From the NCBI GenBank assembly GCA_028583415.1, contig CM053266.1, forward strand, positions 43,891,758 to 43,955,757: a stretch of DNA of 64,000 nt, in the 5' to 3' direction. Each line of letters begins with the position of its first letter. Within the stretch, counting starts at the first letter, position 1. The stretch comes from Protea cynaroides. Its lineage: Eukaryota; Streptophyta; Magnoliopsida; Proteales; Proteaceae. Under the pieces are notes generated by a model, which had not been told where the DNA came from, searched no databases, and worked only from the letters and a program-made list of their open reading frames with translations. This document shows positions 54,782-64,000 of the stretch, piece after piece. The position numbers were made by a program, and so were the translations under genes.

Positions 54782-57553
54782 ATTTTGGTTTCATTAATGA
54801 CCAATAATAAGTGTGCATTAAAGGGTTGGTGCCAACATTTTTGTCACCGTATAGGTGACATAAAGTAGGGCCATTTTTTTATTGAAAAGAATTCAATCAA
54901 TACAAGTAAACTACTAATCACGTCTCCGAGCCTTCTTTCTTCTCATTTTTCTGCTTCTCAAGTAAGGAAAAGGTCGAATTAATAAATGAAAGGACTGTGG
55001 CAATACATGTGGCATATGTGGTCTTTTTTTGGATAGAAATAAGAAGAGAATTTAGAGTTTTGATACCATATTAAATTTACATTTCAAAGTTGTTGGAACT
55101 AGTAAGTGGAGGGACTCTCAAGTATATAAGACACCTATAATTCTATATTTAACCAATGTGAGATTATTCCCAATCATAGTTATTTATTCTCTGAATTATT
55201 CACGAATTATTCTTTCGAACCGAATAATACAAATAATTTTTTCGAATTCTATATTCAAAGATTCTAAAATTTTTTCGCTTGGTTTAGAGATAAATATCGC
55301 GAATAATTCTTCTAAATCCAAATTATACCAAATAATTCGTATGCTTAAAAAAATCATTAATATTATCTTAGAGGAAGACTTAATGCTTCAACTATCATTC
55401 TCCAATAAATTTTTATAGAAAAAAAACTTATTGCCTTAACCATTTGCATCTTTTTCAATCTAAGACTAATTGTGAATCTAAAATTCAGGTCATAATACAA
55501 AACATATCATTAATTTCATTTTCTTTTTTTATATGAGATTAGATATGAGTATGAAAATCAAATCATAATACAAAGTAAATCATCAATTTCGATTGGAAAT
55601 GTCGAATTAAATATGAGTATAAAAATCATATGACAATACAAAGCAAGTAATTACTTTCGTGTGCTTTTTTAGTTGAGATTAATTATGAGTCTAAAAATAA
55701 AATTATAATACAAACCATGAAGAAGTAATTAATGAACATGAATGAGATGGATTTCACGAGGATGATTGGATGAATTTAAGAACATGTTTGATTTTATGAA
55801 CATCGACTCCACTAAATTGGTATTGCCATCATAATAAAATCTAATGTGCACATTATATACTGTAATGAAATCTAACGAATGCATCGTTATAAACACATGC
55901 ACATCTATTATGAAAAATAACATGTGAATTTTTTGTCCGAATTTTTTTAGATAAAAGAATAATCTTGAACCGATCCGAAATAAAATTTTATTTTAAGTCC
56001 AATTTTTTACCTTATTTTTTATCGAATTCTTAAATTAGTAAAACGAATCATTGCAATCTATTTTTCTTCGGAATAATTCCTTAATCTAATTAAAATATTT
56101 ATGTTCCCAACACCTACATCGGCGTTACTGTTGGCTTCGCAATTAGGCGATAGAGATGTTCTTTCAGGTTGTAAAATCAGCTCTTCTGGTAGATTCGACC
56201 TGGATATAGAGTTGATAGAATTTATTTATCTCAATAATGTATTCTAATTCAATGATGAAGAGTGGACTTGGCCTATATTTGGGTGCTTAATTAGGAATAA
56301 AAGTTATTCCAATATGGGTTTCCAATTAGGCTCAGTTTGGACCATGGTTTAAGTGTTCGGACTGGGGGTCGAGGTCGATCAATCCTAAGTCGGATCAGCC
56401 TTGCACGGAGAGGATCCGTCAGGATTCATGAATAATCAATTAAATCATGCATGTATTATTCTCGTTTTAGTTATTTCTATTTCAATTTTCAAAACCAAAA
56501 CTGAACCGATTATTAATTTGTTACATCGACGGTAATGCACCCTAGATATGATATCATCAATGAGAAACCAAATACTTAGAAAGGAGAGAGAATATACTAA
56601 AATATGAGAAGATGTGGACAAGAATCCCTAGACTAACATTGTGGTCAATAAAAATGTAAACAAATCTTATCGGATCGGAGGCTAAATCTTGCTTATTCAA
56701 TATATTGTGCTTAACATTATGGACCTTGCTGTTTCTTTTGAAAGTTGCAATTTTTTCTCTATTTCAAGCAAGGAGTGCAAATGAGATAATGCACAACCTT
56801 GCCAGGAACATCTGGGCAGTTGCAGGGCTGTTTGATTGACCTTCGTCTATTCTATGGTTGAAGGATTTTTGTATCAATAATACTTTAGATTGTATTCCTG
56901 TTTCTTTTTAATAAATTATTTATTTATCAAAAGAAAAAAACTATATTATATTTTAAATATGAATTGCTATATGCAAAGTTGAAAATATGAATTATAATAA
57001 CTCACGAGATTAGCCTGATTTTAAATCTTCAATGGTAGTTTTTGGAACATTAAGTACATCAGTAGTTTTGAGAAACAATGGGTACTTAAGATAAAAGATA
57101 TAATCAAACCAAAAAAAAATTATAGAGGGTAAGGAAAGTCATACACCAATCGGTGTGTACTGAAAAATAGAAAGTCAACCTACCATGTGAAATTAATTAA
57201 AATTTTGTCCATTTGTATGACTGAATATGCAAATGGATGATTATTTCATAATATCAGCTCATTTTCAGCTGATCCAATATATTATACAAATTTCAGGGAT
57301 ATTAGATATATACCAGTTTAGTGGGACCCAATATCAAACAGTATCTGCACCGTTCTTTACAAAACGCGTGCGTTTTCAGATAACTTCCACCGGGAAGATG
57401 TCAAGTGTCAACCATGCAAGTTCTAAGAAGCTCAGAATTCACTTGTCTTTAATGAGAAAATCTGTCTCTTATTAAATTCGTTTCTCTCTCTTCTCTCTCT
57501 CTCTCTCTCTTATAAGAAACAGAAGCTATAGTGCTTGAGAAGAGAGCGAGAGA
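54782..57553. other. Intergenic region upstream of the WRKY gene
   Basis: Mostly AT-rich unique DNA. About 55050-55170 resembles an LTR end (GATACCATATT and later AATGTGAGATTATTCCCAA), weak evidence for a remnant. The last part should hold the WRKY promoter: a W-box core complement AGTCAA at 57173-57178, a CT-rich tract at 57481-57510 and a TATA-like TATAAGAAA at 57511-57519, 43 bp before the first ATG. These are single short matches and not proof. Confidence 0.45.
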
Positions 57554-57769
57554 ATGGAGTTGTTTCCCCTCGCCAAAATTATCTTTTTAGATAGTCCTCC
57601 GTGACCTCACCGGATTTGGTCATGTGTCAGTCACAGCTGAGGATCTGGTAACAAAGATATCGAGGTCGTTCATGGAAGTTCTTTCACTATTGAGTAGGGG
57701 TGAGTCCAGCAAGGTTCCGGCGAATTCGGATTGTCAGCTGGATCAACGAGGAAAGCGATCTAAGAGAAG
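57554..57769 (+). CDS. WRKY transcription factor, group III, exon 1
   Basis: From 57591 the frame reads IVLRDLTGFGHVSVTAEDLV, then TKISRSFMEVLSLLSRGESS and the nuclear localisation-like GKRSKRR. This is the plan of group III WRKY N-termini: a helical leader, then a basic cluster before the WRKY domain. The exon ends at 57769 (AG, then GTGATC donor) in phase 2. The first ATG (57554, MELFPLAK) is in another frame and meets TGA at 57602-57604; a TAG (57588-57590) closes the main frame on the left. Either a 1-bp insertion broke the N-terminus or translation starts at Met 57672 (MEVLSLLSRG), giving a short leader. WRKY factors bind W-boxes (TTGACY) in the nucleus, and group III members often act in defence and senescence. 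Confidence 0.78.
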
Positions 57770-57816
57770 GTGATCTTGCAACTATTATCCATCTTTAATG
57801 TATAGACAGTAATGAT

Positions 57817-57908
57817 TGTATTAATCAATGTTATTTATATGTGTATTTTACTGTTTTACTCTTTGTAAGATTTTTCCAGACTCAGTTCGACTCTCTCTCT
57901 TTCTGACA
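57817..57908 (+). repeat. Copia 5' LTR (92 bp, internally deleted)
   Basis: Starts TGTATTAATCAATG and ends CTGACA. Relative to the 3' LTR it lacks 50 bp between TTTGTAAG and ATTTTTCC, including the TATA-like TATATAAATA. It has a 2-bp GT insertion and two substitutions. Confidence 0.9.
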
Positions 57909-57920
57909 TGGTATCAGAGC
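57909..57920 (+). other. Copia primer binding site
   Basis: TGGTATCAGAGC directly after the 5' LTR is complementary to the plant initiator Met-tRNA, the usual primer of Copia elements. Confidence 0.95.
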
Positions 57921-58320
57921 GATTTTTTTTTTCTATGGAAGTTTCCTTTCTCTCATCGTCTGCAATCTGAGGATCTCTGGTGATTCCATAATCTAATCTT
58001 CATCTGTTTGTTGTAATTTCTTGCAGTCGTCTTCCGATTTTTTTTCATCGCTTGTTTGTTGCTAGGTCTTGATCTGGTATCGTGATTTCTGGATCTGGTG
58101 TTTCATACTCTGTTTTCTTGTTGATTCTTTGTGTTCACTGTAATCAGTGATTTGTGGTTGATAGTTCTTGGATCTGATGGTTTCATTGTCCGTTGGTTTC
58201 ATTTCCGTTTTTTGCAAGTTTGGGTTTCTGAACTCTGTTGAGTTACTTGAGTTCCGTCTGATACTTCTCGAATTCTTTTTCAATTTCTTGATAATTTATT
58301 GAGTTTTGTGGAGATTACAA

Positions 58321-59683
58321 TGTCTTTGTCTTCCGCATCTGCTGCTCCTCTCTCTGCAACTCCGGTTACGAACTCTGGTATCACATTTCCATCTCCTCTG
58401 TCACTATATCCGTTTGATAACCCAGGTCATGTGCTGGTTTCACATCCTCTCGACACCAATAACTACTCTTCTTGGAAACGAGTTATGCAAGTAGTTCTGG
58501 TGGCTAAAAACAAATACTCTTTCGTCAATGGTACGCTTCCTCGTCCTGAAGATCCAACATCACCAGCCGCATGGGATCAATGCGATAGCATGGTAAGATC
58601 TTGGATTTGCAATAATCCCGTTAAAGAGTTTGTGATGACAAATACAATGGAAAAACTCAGGTAATGATAGTATGAAATTCTAATAAATAATAAAGAATAA
58701 AGACACGAGAAATTTATGTGGTTCGATCAATATGATTTATATCTTCGGACGAGAATAGATTTTCACTAGATCAATAAGAAGAAGAAGATTACAAAATGCA
58801 CCTTATAGAGTGACACGAATACACAAGATTGCAACCAGTTTCAACAATGAATAAGAATCGTAGTTGCTCTCCTTTTTTCTTTTACTCTCTTCCTCTTACG
58901 TTTTGCGCTAGGTCAGAAAAAATCCTTAACTATCTCCTCTCCCACAATTATATTTATGAGAGAAAAGTAATTGAAGGAATAGAGAATCATTTTCCCACAA
59001 CTTTTCTATTTTCTTTTTAACTAAAAAAAAGGAAGATACGATATGGTCCATAATAACCATAAAAGACCCAAATTTCAAGCCACAAAATAACAGAACTCCA
59101 TGCCAGTGTGTTGTATGCCGACACTGCTCGTGCCCTGTGGATTGATTTGGAAAATTGGTATGCTCAAAGTAATGGTCCGAGGATTTATGAGTTGAAGTGA
59201 AAAATTTCTCTGTTACGTTAGGACAATTTATCAGTCTCTGCATATTTTTTGGCCCTAAAAGTTCTCTGGGATGAATTACGCTCATAGTGTGTTTTACCAG
59301 AGTGTGTCTGTGGATCTATGCCCAAGATATTAGCATAGTTAGAAACTGAGCATGTTTTTCAGTTTCTCAAGGGTCTTAATGAAGTATTTGGAACTGTACG
59401 TACTCAGATTCTGGCTATGGAGCCATTGTCGTCTGCCACCAAGGCTTATTCTCTTGTAATTCAAGAGGAACGTCAACAGGGCATATATGTTCAACAGCTT
59501 AGTCCTGATAATGTTGCGTGTGCAGTGAATCATAGCAGTTTAGGTTCTTTCAAAGGTCAGAGTCCTTTCTCCCCCAACACCGGTACTTACACTAATGGGT
59601 TTTGCAATTCTGGCAAATACTCCAATGATTCTCGACCTTCTGGGAGCCCCTCCACTGATCTGCGCGTCTCTGGTCGTAGCCCT
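58321..59683 (+). pseudogene. Copia gag region, interrupted
   Basis: The start at 58321 reads MSLSSASAAPLSATPVTNSG, with the gag signature LDTNNYSSWKRVMQVVLVAK and WDQCDSMVRSWICNNP. After NTM (58649) an inserted segment of about 464 bp breaks the frame. Gag resumes at 59114 with YADTARALWIDLENWYAQSN and runs on with in-frame stops (about 59200 and 59287) to the linker before the zinc knuckle. Cannot make an intact capsid protein. Confidence 0.85.
58650..59113. mobile_element. Insertion of about 464 bp within Copia gag
   Basis: The break is seen because gag homology stops after NTM and resumes with YADTA. The insert is AT-rich and non-coding and contains ATTTATGTGGTTCGATCAAT, resembling a widespread plant repeat motif. 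I found no clear terminal repeats or target duplication, so its class is unknown. Confidence 0.6.
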
Positions 59684-62600
59684 TTATGTTCTCATTGCCA
59701 TAAATATGGCCATACCAAGGAAACCTGTTATGCTCTTCATGGCTTTCCTCGTAGTCGAAGGCCTCCTCGATATAGTCGGTCTCCACAGCTCCACATGGCT
59801 TCTGATGGCTCTCCTGACCCTTCTCCTGTACCTGATATGGGACTGTCTACTGATGCAGGGCATGGTGGTCGATTAGGTGATACTGTCTCTGGTTCGGATA
59901 ACAATGCATCACCTCTTCCTCCACTTACAGACACACAATACCAACAGCTCATGGCCTTTCTAAATGGTACAACATCTAATGCAAATTTCCCAGGTATGCA
60001 TCTGTGTATGTCCGTTAATAAGTCTACTCACCACTCCTGGATCATTGATTCAGGAACCTCTCACCATTTCTCATCATTTGCTTCTGAAAGGTCTCAGTCT
60101 GTCTCTCCGGTTACTCACCCTCCAGTTATGCTTCCTGATGGCAGCAAATACCCAATTCAAAGTGTTGGGGATCATAGACTTTCCTCTCATATTCATTTAC
60201 AGAATGTCTATCAAATTCCTAAGTTCACCTTTAACCTCCTTTCTGTCAGTCAGCTTACTCAGTCTTTGAATTGTTCTGTGATATTTTTTCTTACATTTTG
60301 TGTGTTTCAGGACTTGTCCACGAGGATGGTGACTGGGGTGGGACTGCTGCGTGACGGTCTATATCACTATGAGTCTGCTTGCCTCTCTCCATCATCTTCA
60401 GTTGTATTGTTAGTTTCCTCCCATACATGGCACTGTAGGTTGGGACACCCTTCTCCCCATATTGTTCACAATTCTGGACTTCTTAGTTATAAGGGTTTTT
60501 GTGATATTTGCCCTTTAGCTAAGCATACCTGCTCCTCATTTTCTTCTAGTACTATTCGTACTACTGTACCATTTGCTCTTCTGCATTGTGATATATGGGG
60601 TCCTTATACAACCCCATCATATTCTGGTTGTAGTTACTTTCTTACCATTGTTGATGATTACACTCGAACCACATGGGATTTTTTGATGAAATATAAATTT
60701 GAAACATTCCTCATATTATCAAATTTTTTTTCTATGGTCACCAATCAATTTTTGGCTACTGTAAAATGTATAAGAACTGACAATGGGTTGGAGTTCTTAT
60801 CTTCTGCTTTACAAAACTTGCTGCATACTTTGGGTATTAGTCATCAACTTATTTGTGTTTATACGTCGCAACAAAACGGTGTTGTAGAGAGAAAACACCG
60901 TCACCTACTTTAAGTTGCCAGATCATTAAGGTTTCAAGCCCATCTACCATTGAAATTTTGGGGTGAATGTGTCTTAACTGCTTGCTACATAATAAATAGG
61001 TTACCTATACTTCTCTTTTGGCTAGGAAATCTCCTTATGAGATGCTCTTTCAAACATCCCCTACATATACTCATTTTAGGATTTTTGGGTCTTTATGTTA
61101 TGCTTGGAATCCTTCTCCCCATAGGCATAAATTTTCACCAAGGTCTACTCCATGTATTTTTGTTGGATATCCTAGCAATCAAAAAGCTTACAAAGTCTAT
61201 GATTTGTCATCCCATACTATTTTCACTAGTAGCGATGTTTAGTTTTTTGAGCACATTTTCCCATTTAAACATCATGCTTCCATTACTAATCCAGTTTCGG
61301 ACACTACTTCTACTTCTGTTTTACCTAGTCCAGTTTCTAATATTTTGTTGCCTTCTTCGATTTCATCTTTTTCTCCCACTTCTGGTTCTTCATCTTCCCC
61401 TCATTCTGGTTTATTCCCTACCGTTGAAGCTAGCTCTCCAACAGGTTCTGATTTAGATGGTCATAACTCTAGTGAGCCTGTCCATATTTTATATGATCTG
61501 TATAATGTTGATTCTGTTACATCATCTCCAAGTATACCAGATGCCTCTACAGCTCCTGTTACATCTGCGTTGCCTCCTGTTACATTTGACATAGCTCTTG
61601 TTCTTCGTCGTTCTACACGGCCTCATCAATTCAATACTCAATTACGTGATTATGTGTGTAGTTCGTTTATACGACAGTACCTCACATCAGCACCATCTTC
61701 AAACTCAGGTATTTTGTATCCTATCCAAAGCCATCTTGGTTTACTTTCCAACTCTTCTTATCAATTGTTGGTTTCCAACCTATATTCTAAAATTGAGCCC
61801 CGCACCTTTTCTCAAGCTAATAAATTTCCCCAGTGGCGCAAAGCCATGACTGAAGAAATGGTAGCCCTAGAGAATAACCAAACATGGACTGTTGGGCCTT
61901 TACCTACAGGCAAACGGGCTATAGGGTGCAAGTGGATTTACAAAATTAAAAGGCATGCTGATGGGTCAATTGAAAGATATAAAGCCCGCTTGGTTGCCAA
62001 AGGCTTCACACAATTGGAAGGCCTCGATTATCATGAGACGTTTGCTCCCGTAGCAAAACTTGTAACTGTTCGGTGTCTCATTGCTCTTGCCACATATCAT
62101 TAATGGATCCTTTATCAATTGGATGTCAAAAATGCCTTCCTCCATGGTGATCTTGAGGAGGAGGTATTTACGACTCCTCCACCGGGTTATACTTTCCATG
62201 GTGCTCCTATAGCTTCGGATTTGGTTTGTCGCCTACAAAAATCTTTATTGGTCTTAAACAAGCGCCTCGCCAATGGAATAGGAAATTTGTGGATGCTGTC
62301 TTAGTAATGGGTTTTAAACAATCAGTTGCGGATGCTTCTGTTTTTACTTATTGTCATGGGCCTATTATGACAGCTCTCTTAGTTTATCTTGATGATATCA
62401 TCATCACTGGAAATACTGAGGCCCATATTATGACAACCAAAGCCCAGCTTCATCAGTCCTTTCAAGTTAAAGACTTGGGTGTTTTGACGTATTTTTTGGG
62501 TATTGAGGTGGTGTCTTCTTCTTACACAACATAAATATGCACTAGATATTGTGAAGGATTCTGGGCTCCTTGCTAGTAAACCCAGCCCATTCCCAATGGA

Positions 62601-63268
62601 GCAAAATCTCAAATTGAAAAATGATATAGGCCCACTACTACTTGATCCATTAGTTTATAAGCGCTTGGTGGGTCGCCTCATTTATTTAACAGTGACAAGG
62701 CCCGATTTATGCTTTGTAGTGCATATATTGAGCCAGTTTATGCATGCACCACGTGATCCTCATCTTCAAGCTGCCATTCTAATAGTACGATACATTAAAG
62801 GAACACTATCTCTTAGGGTACTTATGACTCATACTAATTCTCCAGTTATCACGGGCTATTTGGATTCTGATTGGGCCAGCTGCCCATTTACTAGGAGATC
62901 CACCGCAGGTTATATTGTTTTTTTTTTGGTCCAGCCCAATCTCTTGGAAAACTAAGAAGCAGCCCACGGTCTCAAGATCATCTGCTGAAGCAGAATATCG
63001 TGCCCTTGCCATGCTTAATTGTGAACTGACATGGCTTAAAACATTATTTCTTGATTTGGGATTTTCACACATGTTTCCTATGCCGGTCTATTGTGACAAC
63101 CAAGCTGCTCTACATATTTCCTCTAATCCTGTGTTTCATGAGCGTACTAAACACATAGAAGTAGACTGTCATTTCGTTAGAGAGAAAATTCAGCAACAAT
63201 TAATTCGGCCTTATCATATTCAGTCCAAGTTTCAACGGGCTGATCTTCTCACTAAGGCGTTGGGCTAG
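59684..63268 (+). pseudogene. Copia pol region (zinc knuckle, PR, INT, RT, RNase H), broken
   Basis: The zinc knuckle CSHCHKYGHTKETC (about 59688) opens a frame that continues to 60913. Protease: WIIDSGTSHHFS (about 60040). Integrase: the WHCRLGHP zinc domain, then acidic residues in HCDIWGP, RTDNGLEF and the NGVVERKH segment. The frame ends at a stop after HLL (60911-60913). Reverse transcriptase (about 61840-62510): IGCKWIYKIK, the YLDD active site in LLVYLDDIIITG. RNase H (about 62860-63268): GYLDSDWA, SSAEAEYRAL. Stops occur near 61240 and 62101, and frameshifts near 62240, 62515 and 62920. Integrase before reverse transcriptase defines Copia. Confidence 0.9.
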
Positions 63269-63333
63269 GGTCCGTTATCATTTCTCATTGACAAGCTTGG
63301 ATTACGGCTGTCTCCTCCATCAGCTTGAGGGGG

Positions 63334-63473
63334 CGTATTAATCAATGTTATTTATATGTATTTTACTGTTTTACCCTTTGTAAGTTTGGTATATAAATAC
63401 CCTGCTGTACAGTTCATTAAGTAAATGAGAAAGATTTTTCCAGACTCAGTTCGACTCTCTCTCTTTCTGACAG
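63334..63473 (+). repeat. Copia 3' LTR (140 bp)
   Basis: Follows the polypurine tract TTGAGGGGG. Begins CGTATTAATC (the expected TG start has become CG) and ends CTGACA. It contains TATATAAATA at about 63391-63400, which the 5' LTR has lost. At 140 bp it is short for a Copia LTR. Confidence 0.9.
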
Positions 63474-63718
63474 ACTGTGAATAAAGGGTAGATATCAGTA
63501 TCTAATCCATACAGAATCAATGATAAATTGACATGTGATCAACATTAAATTAAATGATATTAAAATAATAAAGTATTAGTGGTTGATCCAATCCGATACC
63601 GAAAATCATGGTCTAAGATTCTATATAGCTTTTTGAGAAAATTTTTTCTTTTAATTTCTAAAATGTAAACAGGTTTGTTTAGTGATTTTTTTTTTCCTCG
63701 TGATTTCTTGATTTGTAG

Positions 63719-63823
63719 AAAAATGCAAGAGACATGGACAAGCATTACAGATATGCCCATTGAAGATGGTTATGCTTGGCGAAAATATGGGCAGAAAGAG
63801 ATCCTGAATGCCAAAACTCTAAG
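63719..63823 (+). CDS. WRKY transcription factor, group III, exon 2 (first half of WRKY domain)
   Basis: After a pyrimidine-rich acceptor (TTGATTTGTAG, ending 63718) the frame gives KMQETWTSITDMPIEDGYAW, then WRKYGQKEILNAKTLR. The invariant WRKYGQK and the group III hallmark EILNAK are present. The first base completes an Arg codon with the AG left by exon 1, so the phases agree. The donor AG/GTATAT (63823/63824) splits the next Arg codon in phase 2, the conserved intron position inside WRKY domains. The residues before this intron are TLR, where group III proteins usually have FPR or HPR. The C2HC zinc-finger exon is expected beyond the window; 63824-64000 is intron. Confidence 0.85.
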
Positions 63824-64000
63824 GTATATTTACCTTCATAGGATGGGGAAAGGAAAAGAGGGAGAGTTTTGAGTCTTGCATCAATGTATCCATACATGGG
63901 TACCTGCTTCCCTTTGGATTCGAACTTGTTTAGTCCATAGTGTGGGGGACCCACCTTTGGACCCACCTTTGGCTCGCAGGCCACTGGACCTGGATGGCTT

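Larger units (their letters stand above)
57817..63473 (+). mobile_element. Degenerate Ty1/copia retrotransposon inside WRKY intron 1
   Basis: A 5.66-kb element with LTRs at both ends, a primer site, gag, protease, integrase, reverse transcriptase and RNase H in Copia order, and a polypurine tract (63325-63333). It has the same orientation as the WRKY gene. Coding is broken by several stops and frameshifts. The flanking 5-mers (ATGAT before, GACTG after) do not form a target duplication, so flank decay or recombination between elements has occurred. Confidence 0.92.

Noticed and set aside
55158..55418. Plus-strand 86-codon frame in AT-rich DNA
   Set aside because: Ile/Asn/Ser-rich translation typical of AT-rich non-coding DNA; no family resemblance.
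61018..61242. Separate small gene reading MARKSPYEMLFQTSPTYTHF
   Set aside because: It is the end of the Copia integrase in a shifted frame, not an independent gene.

Overview
The window is nuclear DNA of a flowering plant, probably a woody dicot or magnoliid; I cannot name the species. The evidence is AT-rich intergenic DNA, plant-type mTERF genes, a group III WRKY gene, a Ty1/copia element with a plant initiator-tRNA primer site, small MULE-like and hAT-like elements, and a piece of plant mitochondrial DNA.

The main content is an array of eight mTERF (mitochondrial transcription termination factor) genes, all intronless and all on the minus strand. Cluster I (1-8909) holds one pseudogene cut by the window edge and two intact genes, in tandem units of about 4 kb. 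A divergent intact gene lies alone at 16.5-17.7 kb. Cluster II (26.3-51.7 kb) holds four closely related copies (28.3, 35.2, 45.3 and 50.5 kb) with duplicated 5' and 3' flanks; the 45.3 kb copy is a pseudogene. That makes six intact genes and two broken ones. Each intact protein begins with an Arg-rich, organelle-type presequence followed by about eight or nine mTERF repeats, so organellar nucleic-acid binding is expected.

Between the clusters (9-26 kb) lie a 725-bp TIR element, a LINE tail, a mitochondrial insertion carrying the 3' end of cox1, a broken first exon of a GT14 glycosyltransferase, three copies of a MULE-type MITE with 9-bp target duplications (one invaded by a hAT-like element), one intact LYR-motif protein gene, and another hAT-like element. 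Inside cluster II, a 4.7-kb unique block (36.5-41.2 kb) replaces the expected 5' flank and carries fragments of a serine carboxypeptidase-like gene and a PPR gene. A truncated LTR retrotransposon sits in the flank of the 45.3 kb pseudogene.

The right end (57.5-64 kb) is a group III WRKY gene on the plus strand. Exon 1 (57.55-57.77 kb) and exon 2 (63.72-63.82 kb) are separated by an intron holding a 5.66-kb degenerate Copia element in the same orientation. Splice phases match across the element. The zinc-finger exon lies beyond the window. Apart from the mTERF family, the LYR gene and the WRKY gene, I see no intact host gene. Many genes here have organelle links (mTERF, PPR, LYR, cox1 insertion), but nothing in the sequence shows that they act together.
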